From CAYQQJ01 sp964419935 (GTDB lineage: Bacteria > Pseudomonadota > Gammaproteobacteria > Pseudomonadales > Cellvibrionaceae): 64,000 nt of DNA. The stretch covers positions 1 to 64,000 of the forward strand of contig CAYQQJ010000018.1 of assembly GCA_964419935.1 (NCBI GenBank), read 5' to 3'. Positions 1-9,004 of the stretch are shown one piece after another (position 1 is the stretch's first letter; each line of letters begins with the position of its first letter). Both the position numbers and the translations under genes were made by a program. Under the pieces are notes generated by a model. The model ran no database searches. It was not told where the DNA came from and saw only the letters and a program-made list of their open reading frames with translations.

Positions 1-1
1 G

Positions 2-928
2 CGTGCGCTGGCGCAAGTGGCGCCAATCCAGTGGCTCGATTGGCCCGAGTTGTCGGAAACGGGTATTGAATTGGGCATCAAGCGCGAAGATTTACTGCAT
101 CCGCACCTGGGTGGCAACAAGCTATATAAGCTGCATGGGCATTTGAATGCGGCTCGGCGGGCGGGGCAAAGCCACATTGTCTCTTTTGGTGGCGCCTGGT
201 CCAACCACATCTATGCGCTCGCCGCTGCGGGCTATAATCTCGGTTTTCAAACCACGGGTGTCATCCGCGGCGAAGAGCCAGCGCGCCTCAGTGCGATGCT
301 CGAAGATGTGCAATCGATGGGTATGAAATTGCACTTCATAAGCCGCGACTTTTATCGGCAGAAAGACAGCGAACAGGCCAAATCCGAACTGATGGAATAC
401 CTTGGGCCTTGTCATATGGTGCCTGAGGGCGGCGGCGACCGAATCGGGGCCATGGGATGCCGCGCTCTGGGGCAAGGCTTGGGAGACATATGGCGCGCAC
501 AGCCGTTTGATGTGGTCTGCTGTGCCGCAGGGACTGGCGGCACCCTCGCCGGATTGGCGGCAGGATTGCCCAAAAATGTCCAAGTCTGCGGTTTTTCGGT
601 ACTCAAGGGCGAAGGCGGACTGCAGGACGAGGTGCGGGATCACCTTGAGGGGCTGGGCAGCAATGGCGCGTCCTGGTGTCTCGAAACCGCCTATCATTGC
701 GGTGGCTATGCGCGCTTTCCTGAGGCGCTGGCGCAGTTTGTGCAGATGTTCGAATCGCAAACCGGCGTTTTGTTGGACCCGGTCTATACTGCAAAAATGA
801 TATGGGGCATCTTTCAAAAGGCACACGCCGGTGATTGGCCCCGGGGAGCCCGAATCGTCGCCCTTCACAGTGGGGGCTTGCAGGGCCGCCGCGGGCTGAT
901 GAACACGGTTCAGATTCAAGAACAATAA
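2..928 (+). CDS. ACC deaminase / D-cysteine desulfhydrase family PLP enzyme (5' truncated)
   Basis: A pyridoxal-phosphate enzyme of the 1-aminocyclopropane-1-carboxylate deaminase/D-cysteine desulfhydrase family (fold type II), expected to be cytosolic and to deaminate a small amino acid or desulfhydrate D-cysteine; the substrate cannot be read from the sequence. The motif KREDLLHPHLGGNKLYKL carries the likely PLP lysine (GGNK). A glycine-rich phosphate-binding stretch (AAGTGGTLAG) lies in the middle, and the C-terminus has the HSGG motif typical of the family. The reading frame is open to the left edge, so the gene starts upstream; the GTG at 17 is internal. It is followed after 16 bp by the cNMP/rhodanese gene, possibly co-transcribed. 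Confidence 0.8.
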   Translation, partial: RALAQVAPIQWLDWPELSETGIELGIKREDLLHPHLGGNKLYKLHGHLNAARRAGQSHIVSFGGAWSNHIYALAAAGYNLGFQTTGVIRGEEPARLSAMLEDVQSMGMKLHFISRDFYRQKDSEQAKSELMEYLGPCHMVPEGGGDRIGAMGCRALGQGLGDIWRAQPFDVVCCAAGTGGTLAGLAAGLPKNVQVCGFSVLKGEGGLQDEVRDHLEGLGSNGASWCLETAYHCGGYARFPEALAQFVQMFESQTGVLLDPVYTAKMIWGIFQKAHAGDWPRGARIVALHSGGLQGRRGLMNTVQIQEQ

Positions 929-944
929 CAACAGGAAAGCTGTT

Positions 945-2150
945 ATGGCATATCACGGGGGGCAGGATTTGACAGATCAAAGGCAGAAAGACCCTGGCGC
1001 CTACTTTACGGATCAGGGGGCGGATGGTCCCACAAGCGGCGCGTTGCTGGAGGAGGGGTTGCGGACTGCCGCAACGTTGATTCCGCTGAAAACACTCAAG
1101 CCGAATTTTCTGCGATATTTGTTTGCCAACGCGCAGGTGCAGACCATGTTCCCCGGGCAGGTGCTGTTCAAGGCTGACGATTACGATCGACAGCATGTTT
1201 ACCTGCTCCACGGCTGCGTTGAATTGCAGTACAGCGATGGCCGAACCGAGATGGTCAATGGGGGTCGCATCCACTTTCCGCTCGCGCATCAGCTGCCGCG
1301 GCCATGCGGGGCTATCGCCCGAAGTGATTGCAGCGTCCTCAGTATTGACAGCCTTCATTTGGACCAGATTCTGAGCTGGAGCCAGATTGCCCAGTACCTG
1401 ATGGCGGAGATTGCCATCGAACGGGACTACGATGAAGACAACGGATGGATGCAGACGGTGCTGGACTCCAACCTGTTCTTCAAGGTTCCGCCGGTCAATG
1501 TGGACAAGATCTTTTCCCGATTGACGCCCATGGTAGTGCTGAAGGGGGAAGTGGTTGTTCGCCAGGGCGAAATTGGGGACTGCTGTTACTTCATCAAGGA
1601 AGGCACGGCCAGTGTGACACGACGCCCGGAAAATCAATTCGAGAATGACAGCAGGGTTGAGAAGCTGGCGGATGTGGGCGTTGGCCGTTGCTTCGGTGAG
1701 GATGCCTTGGTCTACCACCGCGTCAGGAACGCCACAGTGACCATGACATCTGACGGGGTGTTGATGAGACTGGAGAAAACCGACTTTCTGCTTTTACTCA
1801 AAGAGCCGAAGGTCAATGAAGTGTCCGGTGCTGCCCTGGCTGAACCGGATGCCCCGGTTCTGATTGATGTGCGCACAGAAGAAGAATATGCTGCAGGGCA
1901 CCTTGAACCTTCGGCCAACATTCCCCTGAATCTGCTGTGCCTCAAAAAGCGGCTGCTGACCGCGGACAGATCCTATATCTTCTATTGCGATACCGGCCGT
2001 CGCAGTCGTGCAGCAGCCTATCTGCTCGGCCGGGAAGGCTATAACACTGCGGCTCTGCAGGACGGTCTGGCCGGCATCAGCGGCGATGAAAAGCTGAGTC
2101 AACGGCAGGACTATATTCTTCGCGGCGGCGAGCTTGTGAGCAGCTGTTAA
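945..2150 (+). CDS. Double cyclic-nucleotide-binding-like / rhodanese fusion protein
   Basis: A 401-residue soluble protein with three parts. Residues about 50-140 look like a degenerate cNMP-binding beta-roll. Residues about 176-288 form a second one with a good phosphate-binding cassette (FGED...VRNAT, Glu252 and Arg261). Residues about 303-378 are a rhodanese domain with the active-site loop YCDTGRRSR, nucleophile Cys348. No DNA-binding or kinase domain is present. Rhodanese domains carry sulfane sulfur; an output controlled by nucleotide binding is inference. The ATG is preceded by AGGAAAG. The neighbouring gene is a possible desulfhydrase, so a sulfur-related role is attractive but unproven. 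Confidence 0.8.
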   Translation: MAYHGGQDLTDQRQKDPGAYFTDQGADGPTSGALLEEGLRTAATLIPLKTLKPNFLRYLFANAQVQTMFPGQVLFKADDYDRQHVYLLHGCVELQYSDGRTEMVNGGRIHFPLAHQLPRPCGAIARSDCSVLSIDSLHLDQILSWSQIAQYLMAEIAIERDYDEDNGWMQTVLDSNLFFKVPPVNVDKIFSRLTPMVVLKGEVVVRQGEIGDCCYFIKEGTASVTRRPENQFENDSRVEKLADVGVGRCFGEDALVYHRVRNATVTMTSDGVLMRLEKTDFLLLLKEPKVNEVSGAALAEPDAPVLIDVRTEEEYAAGHLEPSANIPLNLLCLKKRLLTADRSYIFYCDTGRRSRAAAYLLGREGYNTAALQDGLAGISGDEKLSQRQDYILRGGELVSSC

Positions 2151-2226
2151 TCCCGCTGACCTGGGGTTCGGCCCGTAAATCTGGCGCCGGCTTGGGCAGT
2201 GTCTTCTGTGAACCTTTTGTCATCTG

Positions 2227-2242
2227 TCACATCTGAATGTGA
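2227..2242. promoter_or_regulatory. 16-bp perfect palindrome upstream of nadK
   Basis: TCACAT and ATGTGA arms are separated by CTGA. The half-sites are those of CRP but in inverted, inside-out order, so this is not a standard CRP site. It lies about 65 bp upstream of a TATACT hexamer (2306-2311) that could be the nadK -10 element; the matching -35 is poor. Operator function is inferred only from symmetry and position. Confidence 0.3.
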
Positions 2243-2410
2243 TCCATTCCCGTTCCGCCTTTGGGTGGCAACGGTCGGAAATGTGTTTCCGCTTGCTTAA
2301 ACGCTTATACTAGGCACTTTCACAGCAGGGATATTGGCAATGCCACGCCACTGGATGTTGCGGTGCGCGGCGTTACACTACCGGAAGGTCCCGCGTTCAC
2401 TTATTCCTAG

Positions 2411-3301
2411 ATGCGTTATATGAGTAAATTTCAGACAATCGGGCTGGTCGGCCGACTGGGCAGCGAACAAGCGCAGATTTCCCTACAGCGCCTGATCGCT
2501 TACCTCAGGCACGCGAATATCGAGATGTTGCTCGATGAAGAAATCGCCCAGGCTATGCCGGCAGTTGGTATCAAAACCGCTAGTCGTGAGACTATGGCGG
2601 ATACCTGTGACCTGGTTATTGTGGTCGGCGGAGACGGCAGCCTGCTTGGTGCTGCGCGGGTCGTTTGTCGAACCGGCGTTCCGCTGCTGGGGATCAACCG
2701 TGGCCGCCTCGGCTTTTTGACCGACATCAGGCCCGATGAAATTGAAGAAAAGGTTGGCGAGGTTTTAGCGGGAGATTATCTGGCCGAGGAGCGATTTCTG
2801 CTCAACAGCAGTGTGTACCGGGACGGCAAACAAATTGCCTCAGCGGATGCACTCAATGATGTGGTGGTGCATCCCGGCAAATTTATTCGAATGATTGATT
2901 TCGAGCTGTACGTGGACAATGAGTTTGTCTACCGACAGCGTTCTGACGGTCTGATTATCTCCACGCCTACCGGATCGACCGCCTATGCGTTGAGCGGTGG
3001 CGGTCCCATCATGCACCCCAAGCTGGATGCCGTTGTTCTGGTTCCCCTGAATCCCCATACCTTGAGTAGCCGTCCAATTGTGGTAAATGGCAATAGCGAG
3101 ATCAAGCTGCTCATCAGCGCAGGCAACCATCTCAAGCCCCACATGACGTGCGACGGGCAGAACCATTTTATCACTCAGGCCGGCGATGAAATTATCGTGC
3201 GCAAGAAGCCCGAGATCTTGCGCCTGATTCACCCGCCCAACCACAATTTTTACGAGACCTGTCGCACCAAGCTTGGCTGGGCCAGCCATGGTGGGGAATA
3301 G
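2411..3301 (+). CDS. nadK: NAD(+) kinase
   Basis: ATP-dependent NAD kinase, making NADP from NAD in the cytosol. The diagnostic GGDGS motif is at residues 73-77 (catalytic Asp75), followed by GINRGRLGFLT, the LND motif (VVVHPGK) and the STPTGSTAYALSGGGP signature near residue 190. At 296 residues it matches the usual bacterial length of about 290-300. Two starts are close, ATG 2411 and ATG 2420; neither has a strong ribosome binding site, and homologues usually begin near the second (MSKFQTIG). A 260-bp non-coding stretch with a palindrome separates it from the preceding gene. Confidence 0.95.
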   Translation: MRYMSKFQTIGLVGRLGSEQAQISLQRLIAYLRHANIEMLLDEEIAQAMPAVGIKTASRETMADTCDLVIVVGGDGSLLGAARVVCRTGVPLLGINRGRLGFLTDIRPDEIEEKVGEVLAGDYLAEERFLLNSSVYRDGKQIASADALNDVVVHPGKFIRMIDFELYVDNEFVYRQRSDGLIISTPTGSTAYALSGGGPIMHPKLDAVVLVPLNPHTLSSRPIVVNGNSEIKLLISAGNHLKPHMTCDGQNHFITQAGDEIIVRKKPEILRLIHPPNHNFYETCRTKLGWASHGGE

Positions 3302-3335
3302 GGTAAATCGAGTCGTAAGAGCAGTATGAGGTAAC

Positions 3336-4295
3336 GTGATCAAAGGTTACGACATTATCGGCGATGTCCACGGTTGTGCGTGGACGCTGGCAAAGCTGTT
3401 GGACAAGCTTGGTTACCAGAAGGAGCACAACCTGTATTGGCACCCGTCTCGCCAAGCCGTTTTTGTCGGCGACATTGTTGACCGCGGGCCGCGCATCCGT
3501 GAGGCGTTGCACCTGGTCAAGAATATGGTGGACGCGGGACATGCTTTGTGTGTTATGGGCAATCATGAATACAACGCCATTGGTTATACCACCCGGGTTT
3601 CTGACGCGGAAGGCGACGAGTTTTTGCGCCCTCACACACCTCGCCACAACCGTATTATTGCTGAAACGCTGGAGCAATTTGCGGACTATCCTGCAGAGTG
3701 GCAGATGTTTCTGGAATGGTTCAAAACGCTGCCTCTGTTTCTGGAAATGCCCGGGTTTCGCGTGGTACACGCCTGTTGGGATGATCAATTGATTACTCAA
3801 TTCAAAGAGCGCCACCACACTAATGTTGCTGATATGAACTTCATTCGCGCTTCATCGGTGCGGGGCTCCTTTGCCGCCCAAGTGATGGACCGGTTGACAC
3901 GGGGAACCGATATGCCGCTGCCGGACGGCGCGCAAATGCATACGCGCGAGGGCTATCAGCGCGGTTTTTTTCGTACCAAGTTCTGGGCCGAAAGCCCCCG
4001 GACATACCGCGACGTCGTGTTTCAACCGGACCCCTTGCCCGAAGCTATTGCCGACCGGCCGCTCAGCGCGGTGGAAGCCCAGCGCCTGATTCAGTACCCA
4101 ACCGACGCACCACCGGTGTTCGTGGGACATTACTGGCTGCAGGGGCAGCCGAAACCAATTACTGCTAATGTCGCCTGTCTCGATTACAGCGCCGTAAAGT
4201 TTGGTCGGCTCGCGGCGTATAGTTACGATGGCGAGTCATCTCTGGACGAAAACAAGTTCACATGGGTCTACGTAGACCCGGAAGTCGCCCCATGA
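3336..4295 (+). CDS. Calcineurin-like (PPP-type) metallophosphoesterase
   Basis: A phosphoprotein-phosphatase-type metal-dependent phosphoesterase of 319 residues, predicted cytosolic. The metal-binding signatures are in order: GDVHG (9-13), GDIVDRG (45-51) and GNHE (75-78), with a later VVHACWDD that can supply the histidine ligands. The family includes diadenosine tetraphosphatases and protein phosphatases; the N-terminal spacing resembles bis(5'-nucleosyl)-tetraphosphatase/PrpA-like enzymes, but the substrate is not determined. The start is GTG 3336 behind GAGGT. The stop overlaps the next gene's start (ATGA), implying translational coupling with the rhomboid protease. Confidence 0.85.
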   Translation: MIKGYDIIGDVHGCAWTLAKLLDKLGYQKEHNLYWHPSRQAVFVGDIVDRGPRIREALHLVKNMVDAGHALCVMGNHEYNAIGYTTRVSDAEGDEFLRPHTPRHNRIIAETLEQFADYPAEWQMFLEWFKTLPLFLEMPGFRVVHACWDDQLITQFKERHHTNVADMNFIRASSVRGSFAAQVMDRLTRGTDMPLPDGAQMHTREGYQRGFFRTKFWAESPRTYRDVVFQPDPLPEAIADRPLSAVEAQRLIQYPTDAPPVFVGHYWLQGQPKPITANVACLDYSAVKFGRLAAYSYDGESSLDENKFTWVYVDPEVAP

Positions 4296-5212
4296 ACTGG
4301 TTTAAAGTCGCAGAATTTGCTGGCAACCTCGACCTTGGCGAGCTCCATCGCTATTTGACCCAGCGTGGGCTGGTGCATCGTTTTGTAGAAAATCACAGCG
4401 TGCAGGAACTGTGGATCGCGGACGAGCGCTTAGTGGCAGATGTCCAGGCGGTGATCACAGCCTGGCAGCAGGGTGTTCTGCCAGCCGCGGACGCGCAGTC
4501 AGAAGAAAGTGACGACTTGTCTCGGCAAAATGCTTCGCTGAATGAATCACAGGGGCTACATGGCTCGCGATCAACCAGCGCATTCGACCAAGCTCTGCGC
4601 GGTTATCCGGTCACGCTGTTGATTATCGCACTGGGCATTATTGGTTATCTCATTGCCAGTCTGTTTATACAAACAGGCTGGCTCTCCGTGTTTACCTTTC
4701 AGCACTTTCAGCCGACACTTGGCGGACTGCTTTTTGAACCTGTTTTGCAGGCTTACCAACGGGGCGAATTCTGGCGTCTGTTGACGCCGACATTTTTGCA
4801 TTTCAGTTTGCTGCACATTGTTTTTAACGGTTTGTGGATCTGGGAGTTTGGCCGCCGACTGGAACTTTACTTTTCCCGAAAAACCTACCTGCTACTTTTT
4901 TTCGGTACTGCCGTTGGCGCAAACCTTGTGCAGTATCTCTCTGCCAGTGATGTGCCCTTTGGTGGACTGTCGGGGGTAGTCTACGGATACCTCGGAATAC
5001 TTTTTGTTGCACGGCGAATTGCTCCGCATCCCGTTTTGTCGGTTCCGTCGGGTATCTTCGTGTTTATGTTGCTATGGCTCGCGCTTGGCGTATTCGGCGT
5101 TATCGACTTTTTTTTACCGGGTTCAGCTGCGGTGGGCAATGGTGCTCATCTTGGCGGGTTGCTGTTTGGTCTGATCCTGGGTTACATCTTTCTGCACAAG
5201 CGCCGGTCCTGA
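4292..5212 (+). CDS. Rhomboid family intramembrane serine protease (GlpG-like)
   Basis: An inner-membrane serine protease of 306 residues when started at ATG 4292, which overlaps the stop of the preceding gene; an upstream ATG at 4262 would add ten unlikely residues. It has a soluble N-terminal domain of about 100 residues, then six or so hydrophobic segments. The HxxxN motif (His175, Asn179), the catalytic serine in GGLSG (Ser227) and the catalytic His286 in GNGAHLGG are all present, so it should be active. The domain plan resembles GlpG. Coupling with a phosphoesterase is not a standard arrangement and the joint role is unknown. Confidence 0.9.
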   Translation: MNWFKVAEFAGNLDLGELHRYLTQRGLVHRFVENHSVQELWIADERLVADVQAVITAWQQGVLPAADAQSEESDDLSRQNASLNESQGLHGSRSTSAFDQALRGYPVTLLIIALGIIGYLIASLFIQTGWLSVFTFQHFQPTLGGLLFEPVLQAYQRGEFWRLLTPTFLHFSLLHIVFNGLWIWEFGRRLELYFSRKTYLLLFFGTAVGANLVQYLSASDVPFGGLSGVVYGYLGILFVARRIAPHPVLSVPSGIFVFMLLWLALGVFGVIDFFLPGSAAVGNGAHLGGLLFGLILGYIFLHKRRS

Positions 5213-5237
5213 TCCTGCGTTTTTTCGGAGTACTCTT

Positions 5238-5489
5238 ATGCACATTGAAGAAACATTGAAACTCATGACTCCGGAGCTTTATGAGCGCTTCAAGCGCGCC
5301 ATTGAGCTGCGAAAATGGCCGGATGGTCGGGCATTATCCCAGCAGCAGCTGGAGATTTGTATGCAGAGCGTCATCGCCTATGAATTGAAAACGCTGCCGC
5401 CGGAACAGCGCACCGGCTATGTTCCGCCCAAGCCGACGGGTTGTGAGACGGATCTGAGCCTGGACGAACAGCCACTGAATTGGCAATAG
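5238..5489 (+). CDS. yeaC: DUF1315 family protein (YeaC-like)
   Basis: A small 83-residue soluble protein whose N-terminal half (MTPELYERFKRAIELRKWPDGRALSQQQ) matches the conserved pattern of the DUF1315/YeaC family, which has no established function. It is short, acidic and without transmembrane or signal sequences. It lies 25 bp after the rhomboid gene with a weak GGAG upstream, so it is probably the last gene of that short operon. Family membership is judged from recalled similarity to the E. coli protein; no role is proposed. Confidence 0.75.
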   Translation: MHIEETLKLMTPELYERFKRAIELRKWPDGRALSQQQLEICMQSVIAYELKTLPPEQRTGYVPPKPTGCETDLSLDEQPLNWQ

Positions 5490-5564
5490 TGGCACTGGCA
5501 ATAGCGGCCAAAAAAATTTAACCGAAGATCTCTCTAACGGAAGATCCTATCGATTGGGAGCCTC

Positions 5565-8243
5565 ATGAACGCACAACAACCTCAAGCAATTTACCTCAAG
5601 GATTATCGTCAGCCGGATTACTGGATTTCGCGAACGGACCTGGTGTTTGATCTCGCGGAAGATCACACCATTGTGACCGCGGCTCTGACGGTGAAGCGCG
5701 ATCCGCAAACACCCGCCGGTACCGCATTGCGCTTGCATGGCGAGCAGATGGAGCTGATGTCGGTAACGGTTGATGACAAACCGCTCACGCCCGACGATTA
5801 TCAGGTGGATGCCGAATCCCTGACGCTGGCTGGTTTGCCCGAGCGTTGTGTATTGACCCTTGTCACACGCATCAAACCACAGGAAAATTTTTCTCTTGAT
5901 GGCCTGTACAAGTCCAGCGGCAAGTTTTGCACCCAGTGCGAAGCGGAGGGCTTTCGCAAGATCACTTATTATCTGGATCGACCGGATGTAATGAGTGAGT
6001 TCACCACAAAAATCATCGCCGACAAAGCGACATATCCGGTTCTGCTTTCCAACGGTAACCCGATCGACAGTGGTGATCTGGATGACGGCCGCCATTTTGT
6101 GCAATGGCACGATCCCTTCAAGAAACCCGCGTATCTTTTTGCACTTGTTGCGGGCGACCTTGTCAGCCTGGATGATCATTTTGTCACGATGTCCGGCCGC
6201 GACGTGCTGCTGCGGATATTTGTGGAAGCCAAGGATCTGGATAAATGCGATTACGCCATGCTGTCGTTGAAAAATGCCATGGCGTGGGATGAAAAAGTAT
6301 ACGGTCGGGAATACGATCTGGATATTTTCATGATCGTGGCGGTTGATGATTTCAACATGGGCGCGATGGAAAACAAAGGCCTCAACATATTCAATACATC
6401 CTGCGTATTAGCAAAACCGGAGACAACCACCGACGCGGGGTTTCAACGAGTGGAAGCAGTTGTTGCCCATGAATATTTTCACAACTGGTCCGGCAACCGC
6501 GTTACATGCCGGGACTGGTTTCAGCTCAGTCTGAAGGAAGGCTTCACCGTCTTTCGTGACGCCGAGTTCTCCGCGGATATGGGGTCCCGCACTGTCAAGC
6601 GAGTTGAGGATGTTGGCTTGCTGCGCACACTGCAGTTTGCCGAGGATGCAGGCCCCATGGCACACCCGGTCCAACCGGATTCCTATATCGAAATCTCCAA
6701 TTTCTATACGCTCACCATTTATGAAAAAGGTGAGGAAGTTGTGCGAATGCTGCACACGCTCCTTGGCCCGGAACTGTTTCGCAAAGGCTCGGACCTCTAC
6801 TTTGATCGCCACGACGGGCAAGCCGTTACCATCGAAGATTTTGTTCAGGCGATGGCGGATGTGTCTGGCCGGGATTTCAGTCAGTTCATGAATTGGTACC
6901 GACAGGCGGGAACACCACGTCTGGACGTCAACAGTGCCTATGACGCAGATGCTCAGACCTTCACCTTAAGGGTCCAGCAGTCATGCCCGGCAACCCCTGA
7001 ATGTGAGCAGAAAAGGCCTTTCCTGATTCCTTTCGCCGTCGGATTGCTTGGCGAAGCCGGGGCTTTGCCTTTGCAGATACGAGGTGTGCCTGCTGATCCG
7101 GAAACCGATGACAACACCCATTGTGTATTGGAGTTAACAGATCCCGAACATGAGTTCGTCTTTGAGAATGTGCCCGAAGAACCGGTGCCGTCACTGTTGC
7201 GAAATTTTTCCGCACCGGTAAAGCTTCACTATAACTACCACCGTGATGCATTGGTTCGGCTGATGGTTCACGATGACGACGGTTTCTGTCGCTGGGATGT
7301 GAGCCAGCAATTGGGCGTGGCGGTTATCCAGGATGTACAGAAAGCCTTCGCAAGCGGTGACCAGCCTCAGCTCGATGCCCGCCTGCTGGACGCGCAGCGG
7401 ACGATCCTGGAACAGGCCCTTGCGAACGATCAACCACATGATAAAGCCATGGTCGCATTACTGCTGGCGCTGCCCAGTGAAATGTATCTCAGCGAATTGG
7501 CGCAAGAGATCGATGTGGATGCCATTCATCATGCCCGACAATGGGTTCTGTGTGAGCTCGCTCAAGGCTTGGCGGTGCCATTGGAGGCCATATATTCCGC
7601 ATGCTGTGATTCCGGCGTCTATCGTACGGATGCTGAATCCATGGCCAAAAGGAGCCTGAAGAATGTCGCTCTATCCTATTTGATGCTGTTGGATCGCCCA
7701 GATGTTCACAAGCTGTGTATCACGCAATTCGAAGACGCCAGCAATATGACCGATGTCATGGCGGCCTTGACGGCATTGGTGAATAGTCAGTTCCCTTCTC
7801 TGGAGGAAGAAAAACAGCGGTGTTTGGCGGAGTTCTACGAGCGCTGGCAGCATGAGTCGCTGGTGGTCAATCAGTGGTTCTCGGTGCAGGCATCATCGCG
7901 CCTGCCAGGCGGACTCGAGAGAGTGAAAGGACTGATGCAACATCCTGCGTTTGACATCAAAAACCCGAATAAGGTGAGGGCGGTGATCAGTACCTTCTCT
8001 AATTTGAACGCGGTGAATTTTCATGTTGCAGACGGCGCGGGCTATCGGTTTCTGGCCGATCAGATCTGCGCGTTGGATAGTCAAAACCCACAGATGGCCG
8101 CACGCTTGCTAACGCCGTTGACCAAGTGGCGCAAATATGACATAAACCGCAGACAGCTTATGCGCAACGAGCTCGAACGTATCAGACACAAGCCTGACCT
8201 TTCCAAGGATGTTTACGAAGTGGTTTCGAAAAGTCTTGTGTAG
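5565..8243 (+). CDS. pepN: Aminopeptidase N (M1 family zinc metallopeptidase)
   Basis: Cytosolic broad-specificity aminopeptidase that trims N-terminal residues from peptides produced by ATP-dependent proteases. The exopeptidase motif GAMENKG begins at residue 266; the zinc motif HEYFH is at 302-306 with the third zinc ligand Glu325 in LKEGFTVFRD. The length of 892 residues is close to E. coli PepN (870), and the C-terminal helical domain is complete. The start ATG 5565 follows GGGAGCCTC, a modest ribosome binding site. It stands alone, with 75 bp before it and 64 bp after. Confidence 0.97.
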   Translation: MNAQQPQAIYLKDYRQPDYWISRTDLVFDLAEDHTIVTAALTVKRDPQTPAGTALRLHGEQMELMSVTVDDKPLTPDDYQVDAESLTLAGLPERCVLTLVTRIKPQENFSLDGLYKSSGKFCTQCEAEGFRKITYYLDRPDVMSEFTTKIIADKATYPVLLSNGNPIDSGDLDDGRHFVQWHDPFKKPAYLFALVAGDLVSLDDHFVTMSGRDVLLRIFVEAKDLDKCDYAMLSLKNAMAWDEKVYGREYDLDIFMIVAVDDFNMGAMENKGLNIFNTSCVLAKPETTTDAGFQRVEAVVAHEYFHNWSGNRVTCRDWFQLSLKEGFTVFRDAEFSADMGSRTVKRVEDVGLLRTLQFAEDAGPMAHPVQPDSYIEISNFYTLTIYEKGEEVVRMLHTLLGPELFRKGSDLYFDRHDGQAVTIEDFVQAMADVSGRDFSQFMNWYRQAGTPRLDVNSAYDADAQTFTLRVQQSCPATPECEQKRPFLIPFAVGLLGEAGALPLQIRGVPADPETDDNTHCVLELTDPEHEFVFENVPEEPVPSLLRNFSAPVKLHYNYHRDALVRLMVHDDDGFCRWDVSQQLGVAVIQDVQKAFASGDQPQLDARLLDAQRTILEQALANDQPHDKAMVALLLALPSEMYLSELAQEIDVDAIHHARQWVLCELAQGLAVPLEAIYSACCDSGVYRTDAESMAKRSLKNVALSYLMLLDRPDVHKLCITQFEDASNMTDVMAALTALVNSQFPSLEEEKQRCLAEFYERWQHESLVVNQWFSVQASSRLPGGLERVKGLMQHPAFDIKNPNKVRAVISTFSNLNAVNFHVADGAGYRFLADQICALDSQNPQMAARLLTPLTKWRKYDINRRQLMRNELERIRHKPDLSKDVYEVVSKSLV

Positions 8244-8307
8244 AGTGAGGGCGAGACGGGCAAGGGTTTGACGGCCTAATCGGCCAACAGCAATGAGGGC
8301 ATAATAA

Positions 8308-8877
8308 ATGGCTTCCTGGCGGAACAGCGAAGACACCTATGGCCTGATGGCGGTAATCTGTCATTGGCTTACGGCAGTGACCGTTATCGGTTTGTTTGCC
8401 CTTGGCTTGTGGATGACCAGCCTCAGTTACTACGACCCCTGGTACAAACAAGGGCCGGACTTGCATCGCAGTATAGGAATTCTTTTGACTATACTGGTCA
8501 TTTGGCGGCTGTTGTGGCGTGTGTTCAATATTCACCCGTCGTCCATACCCGGCCATAAGCCATGGGAAAAAGTGGTCGCGAAACTGACGCACCTGTGCTT
8601 CTATCTGCTGTTGTTCACCATGTTTGTTTCGGGGTACTTGATAACAACGGCTGAAGGCCAGGCGCTCAAAGTCTTTAACTGGTTCAGCATACCGGCATCA
8701 CTGACCAGTAAGGATGCCGGTATCGATAATCTTGAGGATTTGGCTGGCATTATTCATAAAGTGATAGCGTTTGTCCTGATTGGCTTGGCAATTGTTCACA
8801 GCTTCGGCGCGCTAAAACATCATTTTATTGACAAGGACCGCACACTGGTACGAATGCTGGGTAGGCGAAAGTCCTAA
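8308..8877 (+). CDS. Cytochrome b561
   Basis: A 189-residue inner-membrane dihaem cytochrome b of the prokaryotic b561 family. Four hydrophobic helices are visible, with the conserved histidines in VICHW (helix 1), DLHRSIG (helix 2) and IIHKVIAF...IVHSFGALKHH (helix 4), as expected for two b haems. In this family the protein transfers electrons from the quinone pool; E. coli CybB is a superoxide:ubiquinone oxidoreductase, and that activity here is inference. It is followed by yceI, a frequent neighbour of b561 genes, which suggests a shared role in quinone or isoprenoid handling in the envelope. Confidence 0.9.
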   Translation: MASWRNSEDTYGLMAVICHWLTAVTVIGLFALGLWMTSLSYYDPWYKQGPDLHRSIGILLTILVIWRLLWRVFNIHPSSIPGHKPWEKVVAKLTHLCFYLLLFTMFVSGYLITTAEGQALKVFNWFSIPASLTSKDAGIDNLEDLAGIIHKVIAFVLIGLAIVHSFGALKHHFIDKDRTLVRMLGRRKS

Positions 8878-9004
8878 TTCGTATGGATGTTTTGTATGGC
8901 AGATATAGGTGCATCTCATTTAAAGTGGCAAGTGAGAAGTAAATCGGTTTACCAGAGTCAGCCGGACAATATCCAAGCTGACAAAATACATTTCGGAGGA
9001 ATTT

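Noticed and set aside
603..1718. 371-codon frame antisense to the PLP and cNMP/rhodanese genes
   Set aside because: Spans the junction of two well-supported genes and shows no family features.
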